Source of the DNA: Prosthecobacter vanneervenii
GTDB taxonomy: Bacteria; Verrucomicrobiota; Verrucomicrobiia; Verrucomicrobiales; Verrucomicrobiaceae
DNA length: 64,000 nt
NCBI RefSeq assembly: GCF_014203095.1
Contig: NZ_JACHIG010000013.1
Coordinates: forward strand, 1 to 64,000
Direction: 5' to 3'
This document shows positions 8,623 through 15,544 of the stretch, piece after piece. Below the pieces are notes generated by a model. The model did not search any database and was not told the origin of the DNA. It was given only the letters and a program-made list of their open reading frames with translations. Both the position numbers and the translations under genes were made by a program. The first letter of the stretch is position 1; each line of letters opens with the position of its first letter.

Positions 8623-9915
8623 ATGCATAGTTTCCGCTACCACCAAGGCCAGCTTTTTGCCGAAAACGTCCCGCTTCAATCCCTCGCCGAGAAACACGGC
8701 ACGCCGCTCTACGTCTATTCAAAGGCCACCATCACCGGCCATTTCACCCGTCTGGACGCATCTCTGGCAAAGCTGAACCACCTCATCTGCTATGCGGTGA
8801 AGGCCAATTCCAACATCGCCGTGCTCAGCACCATCGCCAAGCTCGGCGGCGGTTTCGACATCGTCTCCGCAGGCGAGCTCTATCGCGTGATCAAGGCCGG
8901 TGGCGATCCCGCCAAATGCACCTTCGCAGGCGTGGGCAAAACCCGCGACGAGATCGAGTACGCCCTCAAGCAGGGCATCTACTGCTTCAATGCCGAGTCC
9001 GAGGCCGAGCTGCACTACATCAATCAGGTCGCCGGAGAACTCGGCATGAAGGCCCCCGTGGCCGTCCGTGTGAATCCCAACGTTGACGCCAAGACCCACG
9101 CCAAGATCACCACTGGCAAGAGCGAAAACAAATTCGGCATCGACTTCGACCAGATCCTCGACGTTTACGCCCGTGCTGCAGCCAGCTGTCCCCATCTGGT
9201 CATCAAAGGCCTTCAGATGCACATTGGCTCCCAGCTCACCAATGTGGCTCCCTTCCTCGAGGCCGTGCAGAAGGTCATCCCCCTCGTCACTGAGGTGAAG
9301 GCCAAATACGGCATCGAGTTCTTCAGCATCGGCGGCGGCATTGGCATCAACTACAAGCAGAGCCTCGACTCTGGCGACGCTGCCTGGTGGCAGGAAAACG
9401 CCGAAGTCCACCCCCTCACCGTTCAGGCCTACGCCGAAGCGGTGGTGCCTCACCTGGAGCCTCTCGGCCTGCGCATCCTCTGCGAGCCCGGCCGCTTCAT
9501 GGTCGGCAATGCCGGCGTCATGCTCACCAAGGTGCTCTATGAAAAGCGCGGTGCCGCCAAGGTCTTCAAGATCGTCGATGCCGGCATGAACGACCTCATC
9601 CGCCCCACCCTCTATGAAGGCTGGCACCAGATCGTCCCGCTCAAGCAGCCTGCAGACGCCACCGTGGAAAAGGTCGATGTCGTCGGCCCCATCTGTGAAT
9701 CTGGCGACTTCCTGGCGCAGAATCGCGAAATCCCGCTCGTCAAAGCGGGCGAATACCTTGCCGTTCTCAGCGCTGGAGCCTACGGCTTCACCATGGCCTC
9801 CAACTACAACACCCGCCCCATGCCTGCCGAAATCCTCGTGGATGGAGACAAGGCCACCGTCGTCCGCGAGCGCCAGACCCTCGAAGACGTCCTCAAAGGC
9901 GAGCACCTGGCTTGA
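8623..9915 (+). CDS. lysA: Diaminopimelate decarboxylase
   Basis: This PLP enzyme turns meso-diaminopimelate into L-lysine, the last lysine step. Starting at ATG 8623 gives 430 residues, the normal length; a longer in-frame extension from 8455 overlaps the previous gene and is not family sequence. CYAVKANSN holds the PLP-binding lysine, HIGSQL and SIGGGIGINY are the barrel phosphate-binding parts, CEPGRFMVGNAG is conserved, and GPICESGDFLA carries the active-site cysteine of the second domain. It is followed 23 bases later by metF. The window also encodes DapL (57183-58415), so lysine is made by the LL-DAP aminotransferase route. Confidence 0.96.
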   Translation: MHSFRYHQGQLFAENVPLQSLAEKHGTPLYVYSKATITGHFTRLDASLAKLNHLICYAVKANSNIAVLSTIAKLGGGFDIVSAGELYRVIKAGGDPAKCTFAGVGKTRDEIEYALKQGIYCFNAESEAELHYINQVAGELGMKAPVAVRVNPNVDAKTHAKITTGKSENKFGIDFDQILDVYARAAASCPHLVIKGLQMHIGSQLTNVAPFLEAVQKVIPLVTEVKAKYGIEFFSIGGGIGINYKQSLDSGDAAWWQENAEVHPLTVQAYAEAVVPHLEPLGLRILCEPGRFMVGNAGVMLTKVLYEKRGAAKVFKIVDAGMNDLIRPTLYEGWHQIVPLKQPADATVEKVDVVGPICESGDFLAQNREIPLVKAGEYLAVLSAGAYGFTMASNYNTRPMPAEILVDGDKATVVRERQTLEDVLKGEHLA

Positions 9916-9938
9916 TTAATAGGGAATTCTAGACCTCC

Positions 9939-10862
9939 ATGCACATCGCCGATATTCTTCAGTCCCAGCGCCCCACCCTCTCGTTTGAGTTCTTCCCGCC
10001 GAAGACCGCCGAGGCTTTTGAGGCGCTTTATCAGACCATCGGCGAGTTGGAGGCCTTCAAGCCCTCCTTTGTCAGCGTTACCTACGGCGCAGGCGGTTCC
10101 ACCCGCGAGCTCACCCACGATCTGGTGGTGCGTATCAACACCACCACCAGCCTCGATGCCGTGCCGCATCTCACCTGCGTCTGCCATAGCGAGGCCGACA
10201 TCGCCGCCATCCTGGAGCGCTACGCCCAGGCCGGCGTCAGCAACATCCTCGCCCTCGGTGGCGATCCGCCCAAAAACCTTGCCGGTTACGACCGCTCCAA
10301 GGATGCCTTCCAGCACGCCGCCGACCTCGTCGCCTTCATCAAGAAGTTCAACGACAGCGGCGCACATCCGGACAAGCGCGGCTTCGGCATCGGTGTGGCG
10401 GGCTTCCCAGAAGGCCATCCTGCCACGCCTAATCGCGTCCTGGAGATGGACTACCTCAAGGCCAAGGTGGATGCCGGTGCGGACTACATCTGCACCCAGC
10501 TCTTTTTCGACAACCACGACTTCTACGACTTCCGCGAGCGCTGCCACCTGGCCGGGATCAATATCCCCATCATCGCTGGCATCATGCCCATCACCAGTGC
10601 CTCCGGCATGCGCCGCATGGCCGAGCTGGCCGCCGGTGCCCGCTACCCCGCCAAGCTCCTCCGCGCCATCCAGCGCTGTGGCAATGACGAGGCCGCCGTG
10701 CAGAAAGTCGGGATCCACTATGCCACCGAGCAGTGCCGCGATCTCCTCGATCACGGCGTGGATGGCATCCATTTCTACACTCTCAACAAATCGCACGCCA
10801 CGCGCGAGATCTACTCCAGTCTCGGCATCCGTGACTCCGCCGCCGTGCGGCCGCATTCATGA
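9939..10862 (+). CDS. metF: 5,10-methylenetetrahydrofolate reductase
   Basis: MetF reduces methylene-THF to methyl-THF with NADH and FAD, feeding methionine synthesis. The 307-residue length fits bacterial MetF. LSFEFFPPKTAEAFEAL is the family start with the catalytic Glu, FVSVTYGAGGSTRE and LTCVCHSEADI are conserved barrel strands, and NILALGGDPP is the folate/FAD loop. FGIGVAGFPEGHP and DAGADYICTQLFFD complete the signature. Its stop overlaps the start of the ROK kinase gene by 4 bases (ATGA), indicating coupled translation in a lysA-metF-ROK unit. Confidence 0.96.
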   Translation: MHIADILQSQRPTLSFEFFPPKTAEAFEALYQTIGELEAFKPSFVSVTYGAGGSTRELTHDLVVRINTTTSLDAVPHLTCVCHSEADIAAILERYAQAGVSNILALGGDPPKNLAGYDRSKDAFQHAADLVAFIKKFNDSGAHPDKRGFGIGVAGFPEGHPATPNRVLEMDYLKAKVDAGADYICTQLFFDNHDFYDFRERCHLAGINIPIIAGIMPITSASGMRRMAELAAGARYPAKLLRAIQRCGNDEAAVQKVGIHYATEQCRDLLDHGVDGIHFYTLNKSHATREIYSSLGIRDSAAVRPHS

Positions 10863-11806
10863 GCGAAGAACTTCCTCTCATTGCCGCCATCGAGGCCGGC
10901 GGCACCAAGTTCGTCTGCGCCGTAGGCACCGGCCCTCACGACATTCGTGATGTCACCCGCATCGCCACCACCACCCCGGAGGAAACTATGGCGGGCGTCA
11001 CGCGCTTTCTCTCCATGGCCAAGTCCAAGCACGGCCCCATTGCCGCCATCGGCATCGGTTCCTTCGGCCCCATCGACTTGGACAGAAACAGCGAGACCTA
11101 CGGCTACATCACCTCCACGCCCAAGCCCGGCTGGCAGTTCACCAATGTCGTGCCCATGCTGCACGACCGCTACCACGTGCCAATTGCCTGGGACACCGAC
11201 GTGAATGCCGCCGTTCTCGGAGAGTACCTCTGGGGCGCAGGGCAGGGGATGGATCCCCTCGTTTATATCACGGTCGGCACCGGCGTCGGCGGCGGCGTGT
11301 TGATGAATGGTCAGCTCCTCCACGGACTGCTCCATCCGGAGATCGGCCATCTGCTGGTTCCCCCTCCTCAAAATTCCTCCGCCATCCAGCACGCCTGCCA
11401 CTGCCCTTTTCACAAGAGCTGCGTCGAAGGCTACATCAGCGGCACTTCACTGGCCTCACGCTGGGGTGTCAAAGCCGACTCCCTGCCCCCGGACCACCCC
11501 GCCTGGGAGGAGGTGGCGGACGTCATGGCGCATGCGCTCATGAATCTTACCCTCAGCCTCTGTCCCAAACGCATCATCCTCGGCGGCGGTGTCATGAGCC
11601 AGGAGCACATTCTTCCGCTCGTGCGTGGCCGTCTCACCAAGCTCAACAACGGCTACCTCCGAGTGCCGGAGCTTGATCGCGGCATCGATGACTTCATCGT
11701 CTCCCCCGGCCTCGGTGCCCGCTCCGGACTGCTCGGCGCTCTCGCGCTTGGCAAGTACGAGCTGGACCGTCACAACAACGGCGCAGCCGCTCCTGTCGGT
11801 GTTTGA
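10859..11806 (+). CDS. ROK-family sugar kinase, probably fructokinase
   Basis: The 315-residue protein starts with AAIEAGGTKFVCAVG, the ATP-binding DxGGTK-like loop with Glu in place of Asp, as in fructokinase-type ROK proteins. IGSFGPIDL, WDTDVNAAVLGE (sugar-binding), TVGTGVGGGVLMNG and the zinc site built from HACHCPFHKSCVEGY are all present. GARSGLLGALALG is the C-terminal nucleotide loop. Fructokinase (fructose to fructose-6-phosphate) is the best guess, though mannokinase or broad hexose kinase is possible. It is translationally coupled to metF. Confidence 0.9.
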   Translation: MSEELPLIAAIEAGGTKFVCAVGTGPHDIRDVTRIATTTPEETMAGVTRFLSMAKSKHGPIAAIGIGSFGPIDLDRNSETYGYITSTPKPGWQFTNVVPMLHDRYHVPIAWDTDVNAAVLGEYLWGAGQGMDPLVYITVGTGVGGGVLMNGQLLHGLLHPEIGHLLVPPPQNSSAIQHACHCPFHKSCVEGYISGTSLASRWGVKADSLPPDHPAWEEVADVMAHALMNLTLSLCPKRIILGGGVMSQEHILPLVRGRLTKLNNGYLRVPELDRGIDDFIVSPGLGARSGLLGALALGKYELDRHNNGAAAPVGV

Positions 11807-11809
11807 TCT

Positions 11810-11932
11810 GAGCGCTGTCTTGCAGGCGAGCTCTGCTTGCCTTCTTGGGGCATTCTGACCCTGTTTGATTAGGCGGCAAACCTGCCGTGTTGTCGGCGGC
11901 GTATGGATTTCTGTGTTGCTTGCAAGACGCTC
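11810..11932. repeat. Spaced inverted repeat after the ROK kinase gene
   Basis: GAGCG plus TCTTGCA (11810-11827, with a 3-base bulge) is complementary to TGCAAGACGCTC (11921-11932). The ends are about 90 bases apart and enclose CTGCTTGCCTT and other weakly paired sequence. The pair fills most of the 149-base gap before the next gene and may be a degenerate palindromic element. Confidence 0.4.
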
Positions 11933-11955
11933 GCGACCAGAGTTGATTTATTCCC

Positions 11956-14262
11956 ATGAAACTGCCGCTCCTTTCAGCCGCTTTGCTGGTAATGGCTTTG
12001 CCTACTCTGGCCCAGCAGTCGGAAACACTGCCGGACACCCAGCCGCTGATCAAAGACGGGGACATCTCCGAGCAGATGCATGCGGCGGCGTTGGAAGACA
12101 TGGATCAGCTCATCACCGATTCGGTGAAAACCCGTGCAAAGCACTGGCATCGCAACGTCTCTTCCCCGCAAGCTTACGTCGAGTCCATCCGTGAAAACCG
12201 CGAGCACTTCCGGCACATCATCGGTCTCAAGGACAAGCGCGTTCCCGTGGCGCTGGAACGCTACGGCGACGAGACCAATCTTGCCCTCGTCGGCAAGACC
12301 AAGACCTACCGCGTCTATCAGGTGCGCTGGCCGGTGCTGGAGCAGGTTTCTGGCGAAGGCCTGCTGCTGGAGCCCAAGGGCAAGCCTCGTGGTTACATCA
12401 TCGCCATCCCGGATGCAGATCAGACGCCCGAGCAGATCGCCGGTCTTGCTGGCGGCGTGCCCGCAGAGGCCCAGATCGCCCGCCGCTTTGTGGAAAACGG
12501 CTTCGCCGTCATCGTGCCCGTTTTGATCAACCGCAGCGACGCTGGCTCCGGCAATCCGGCCATCCTCATGACGAACATGCCGCATCGTGAGTGGATTCAT
12601 CGCCAGGCCTATATGATGGGCCGCCACATCATCGGTTACGAAGTGCAGAAGGTGCTCGCGCTTGTGGACTGGGTGAACATTCACCGTCACGACCAGATTG
12701 GCGTGGCCGGTTATGGCGAGGGCGGCCTCATCGCCATGTATGCGGCTGCGGTGGATACCCGCATCGACGCCGCATTGGTCAGCGGTTACTTCAAATCCCG
12801 CCAGCGTACCTGGCGCGAACCTCTCTACCGCAATGTCTGGGGCCTGCTCGCCGAGTTCGGCGACGCTGAGATCGCCTCTCTCATCGCTCCTCGCGGCCTC
12901 GTCATTCATTACACGGATGAGCCGGATGTGGACGGCCCTCCCGAGCCCAAGGGCAAGAAAAGCCAGGCCGCACCAGGCAGGCTCAGCACGCCTGAATTCG
13001 ACGAAGTTGAGGAGGAATACCTGCGCATCGACTCCCTCGTGCCCGCCAGCCTGCAGCGTCGTTCGCTTGTGCGCAGCGATGCCGCTGCCGCCAACGCCCT
13101 GGCCAAACTCCTTAAGACCGACGCAAACATGGCCCTCTCCAAGGAACTGCCGCAAAACCTGCGCCAGACTTATCTGCCCGCCGTGCGCCAGCTCGCGCAG
13201 ATGAAGGAGCTTGAGGCCCATGTGCAGCGTCTTCTTCGCGGCTCCGACCAGGTCCGCAATGAGTTCTATCTCTACAAGATCATGCCCGAGTTCCGCAACG
13301 AAGCCTGGACCTACGCCCAGTTTGCCGACAAAAAGCCGGACAAATTCATCACAGCTTCCAAAGAGTTCCGCAAAACTTTCTGGGATGACGTCATTGGTCG
13401 CATCGACTCACCGCTGCCCACCCCCAAGCCCCGCACGCGCAAGATCTACGACAAGCCCAAGTGGACAGGTTACGAGGTCGTGCTGGATGTCGGCGGCGAA
13501 GGCTTCGCCTGGGGCGTGCTCCTGCTTCCCAAAGATCTGCAGCCCGGAGAGAAGCGCCCCGTCGTCGTCTGCCAGCATGGCCGCAATGGCGTGCCGTCAG
13601 ATGTCATCGAGGGAGACAAACCTGCTTACCATGACTTTGCTGCGCATCTGGCGGAACGCGGCTTCATCACCCTCGCGCCGCACAATCTCTACAAGGTTGA
13701 GGATCAATACCGCACCCTCTCCCGCAAGGGCAATACTGTGAAAGCCTCCATGTTCTCCGTCATGTTGCGGCATCACGAGCAGTGGCTGAACTGGCTCGCC
13801 TCGCTGCCGCAGGTGGATGAAAAACGCGTCGGTTTCTACGGTCTGAGCTACGGCGGAGAATCTGCCGTCCGTATTCCTCCGCTGCTGGACGGCTACTGTC
13901 TTTCCATCTGCTCCGGCGATTTCAACGACTGGACCCGCAAGGTGGCCACCACCGAGGACAAGCACAGCTTCATGTTCACCGACGAGTGGGAGATGCCCTA
14001 CTTCAACATGGGCAGCACCTTCAGCTACGCCGAGCTCACCTACCTGATGTTCCCCCGACCCTTCATGGTCGAGCGCGGTCACCACGACGGCGTCTCCATC
14101 GACCCCTGGGTGGCCTACGAGTACGCCAAGACACGCTGGCTCTACGCCCAGTTTGGCCAGGAGGACCGCACCGAGATCGAGTTCTTCAACGGCGGCCATA
14201 CCATCAACGGCCAGGGCACCTTCGAGTTCCTGCACAAACAGCTCAACTGGCCCAAGCGCTAG
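11956..14262 (+). CDS. Secreted tandem alpha/beta-hydrolase (dienelactone hydrolase/acetyl-xylan-esterase like)
   Basis: The 768-residue protein has a signal peptide (MKLPLLSAALLVMALPTLAQQ) and two hydrolase-like halves. In the N-terminal half the nucleophile elbow reads GYGEGG near residue 254, with Glu where Ser is expected, so this half is probably not catalytic. The C-terminal half has KRPVVVCQHG, then GLSYGGES near residue 631 with the nucleophile Ser, and a final GGHTINGQ with the catalytic His. PVC bacteria have many such esterases acting on plant or algal polysaccharide esters; the substrate here is inferred. The stop codon lies inside the left end of a 167-bp palindrome. Confidence 0.85.
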   Translation: MKLPLLSAALLVMALPTLAQQSETLPDTQPLIKDGDISEQMHAAALEDMDQLITDSVKTRAKHWHRNVSSPQAYVESIRENREHFRHIIGLKDKRVPVALERYGDETNLALVGKTKTYRVYQVRWPVLEQVSGEGLLLEPKGKPRGYIIAIPDADQTPEQIAGLAGGVPAEAQIARRFVENGFAVIVPVLINRSDAGSGNPAILMTNMPHREWIHRQAYMMGRHIIGYEVQKVLALVDWVNIHRHDQIGVAGYGEGGLIAMYAAAVDTRIDAALVSGYFKSRQRTWREPLYRNVWGLLAEFGDAEIASLIAPRGLVIHYTDEPDVDGPPEPKGKKSQAAPGRLSTPEFDEVEEEYLRIDSLVPASLQRRSLVRSDAAAANALAKLLKTDANMALSKELPQNLRQTYLPAVRQLAQMKELEAHVQRLLRGSDQVRNEFYLYKIMPEFRNEAWTYAQFADKKPDKFITASKEFRKTFWDDVIGRIDSPLPTPKPRTRKIYDKPKWTGYEVVLDVGGEGFAWGVLLLPKDLQPGEKRPVVVCQHGRNGVPSDVIEGDKPAYHDFAAHLAERGFITLAPHNLYKVEDQYRTLSRKGNTVKASMFSVMLRHHEQWLNWLASLPQVDEKRVGFYGLSYGGESAVRIPPLLDGYCLSICSGDFNDWTRKVATTEDKHSFMFTDEWEMPYFNMGSTFSYAELTYLMFPRPFMVERGHHDGVSIDPWVAYEYAKTRWLYAQFGQEDRTEIEFFNGGHTINGQGTFEFLHKQLNWPKR

Positions 14263-14427
14263 ACCTGTTCTCGAAAAGAATGTCCGATTGAACCGGCGAG
14301 CGCAGCGGTCCCAGTGGCAAGGCGGGAGCGCCGCCTGCTATTTAAAAATAACAGGCAAGCGACCAACGCAGCCAATGGGGCCGCTCCGCCGCTCGGGCAA
14401 GGTGACAGGCTTTTCGAGGACTGGTCT
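14261..14427. repeat. 167-bp imperfect palindrome (MITE-like) starting on the esterase stop codon
   Basis: Bases 14261-14278 and 14410-14427 are inverted repeats matching at 16 of 18 positions (AGACC..GT.CTCGAAAAG). Pairing continues inward (ACCGG..GCGGTCCCA..TGGC against GCCAATGGGGCCGC) and ends at a central stem GCCTG.TATTT/AAATA.CAGGC (14333-14356). The centres of the outer and inner arms coincide at 14344, so the whole element folds on itself. It encodes nothing. It could be a non-autonomous mobile element or a large 3' hairpin. Confidence 0.7.
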
Positions 14428-14439
14428 AACGCCCCCATA

Positions 14440-14510
14440 GTGGTCCGCACAGTCCTCTGTGCGGCTCGCAAGCTCGCTGCGTTCCAAGCCACCCTTCGAA
14501 TGCGCAGAAT
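14440..14510. repeat. Short palindromic repeat fragment
   Basis: A hairpin with arms GTCCGCACAG/CTGTGCGG (about 14442-14463) is followed by CTCGCAAGCTCGCTGCG. It resembles dispersed hairpin repeats of PVC genomes. It fills the gap between the 167-bp palindrome and the GNAT gene. Confidence 0.4.
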
Positions 14511-14531
14511 CCAGCGCTCGCTCCCGTCTGG

Positions 14532-15116
14532 CTACAGCTTCTTCGTCCAATACGTCAGCGTCTTCGGAGACTCCTCATCTTCCCCGATTTCCTTCCATAC
14601 AAACGTGGCCTGCAACTCTGGATGCCGCACGTACCCCTGGCTGCGCCAGAATTCATCCAGCGGTCGATATCCCTGCGGACGCAGCGGGTGCGTCTCCGGG
14701 CGGTCCACGGCGCAGAAGGTGCTGAGCTTCAGACCCAGCGCTCTGGCATGCGCCTCACGACGCACAAAGAACTCCTTGCCGATGCCTTGGCCGCGATATT
14801 CCGGCAGCAGGATCGATTCGCCGAAATAACAGATTGTGGAGATGTCATAGCCACCCTCAACAAACGGGGCTTTGAATTCCGGACCCTCATCTGGCATCGG
14901 CAGGCACGTGGTGGCACCCACCACCTTTTCCCCATCAAACACCAGCACCACGAGGCTGCCCGCTGATCTCACATACGTGCCCAGGTAATCCCGCTCATTT
15001 TCCAGATTGCCGATGTAAAGATACGGATACTCATGAAAAACCGCGATGCGCAGCGCACCCAGAGCATCAATGTGCGGAGCCAGTTCGGCGCCGTGGAAGT
15101 TTTGCAGACGAAGCAT
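14532..15116 (-). CDS. GNAT-family N-acetyltransferase
   Basis: The 194-residue protein has the GNAT acetyl-CoA site: a central strand FGESILLPEYRGQGIGKEFFVRRE with the RGQGIG pyrophosphate loop, and LKLSTFCAVDRP as the next strand. VVLVFDGEKVVGATTCLP is the preceding strand pair. The acceptor substrate cannot be read from the sequence. It starts 2 bases after sufE ends and is the third gene of a tight minus-strand operon (pseudokinase-sufE-GNAT). Confidence 0.88.
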   Translation of the reverse strand: MLRLQNFHGAELAPHIDALGALRIAVFHEYPYLYIGNLENERDYLGTYVRSAGSLVVLVFDGEKVVGATTCLPMPDEGPEFKAPFVEGGYDISTICYFGESILLPEYRGQGIGKEFFVRREAHARALGLKLSTFCAVDRPETHPLRPQGYRPLDEFWRSQGYVRHPELQATFVWKEIGEDEESPKTLTYWTKKL

Positions 15117-15118
15117 GA

Positions 15119-15544
15119 TCAGTGAGAAACGGGGGAGATGGAAAACTGTTCTGACATCGCGCGAATTTTGAGCCTCATGTTGGCCAGTCCGTTCAGGCGG
15201 GTGGGGGAGATCATTTTGGTGAAGCCACAGGCTTCCCAGACACGCGGCTCCACGGTCACTGCCTCAGCAGGAGTCACACCACTGTACAAATCGCACAGCA
15301 GCGAGGCCAGGCCCTTGACCATCGGAGATTCCGCATCGCAGGTGAATCGTGTCAGGCCTTCTGCGCACTCTCCATGCAGCCACACGCGCGAGACACAGCC
15401 CGGCACGAGATTGGCTTCTATCTTGAAAGCCGCATTCATTTTCATCGCCGTGCCACGGGATACCACGGCGTTCAGGCGTTCGTGCGGGTCGGGAATGAAA
15501 TTTAAGTCGTCGATCAGCGACTGCTGTTTTTCCACAAGACTCAT
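15119..15544 (-). CDS. sufE: SufE-like Fe-S cluster assembly sulfur acceptor
   Basis: From ATG at 15544 the protein has 141 residues, normal for SufE, which takes persulfide sulfur from the SufS cysteine desulfurase and stimulates it. LIDDLNFIPDPHERL is the N-terminal helix, and NLVPGCVSRVWL contains the conserved cysteine. SPMVKGLASLLCDLYSG and the C-terminal RLNGLANM complete the fold. The longer in-frame start at 15574 lies within the kinase gene. The ATG overlaps the kinase stop by 4 bases, so the two are coupled. No other suf gene is nearby. Confidence 0.9.
   Translation of the reverse strand: MSLVEKQQSLIDDLNFIPDPHERLNAVVSRGTAMKMNAAFKIEANLVPGCVSRVWLHGECAEGLTRFTCDAESPMVKGLASLLCDLYSGVTPAEAVTVEPRVWEACGFTKMISPTRLNGLANMRLKIRAMSEQFSISPVSH

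Noticed and set aside
8719-9906. 395-residue minus-strand open frame over lysA
   Set aside because: Antisense shadow; composition GDGAEHG-like, no family features.
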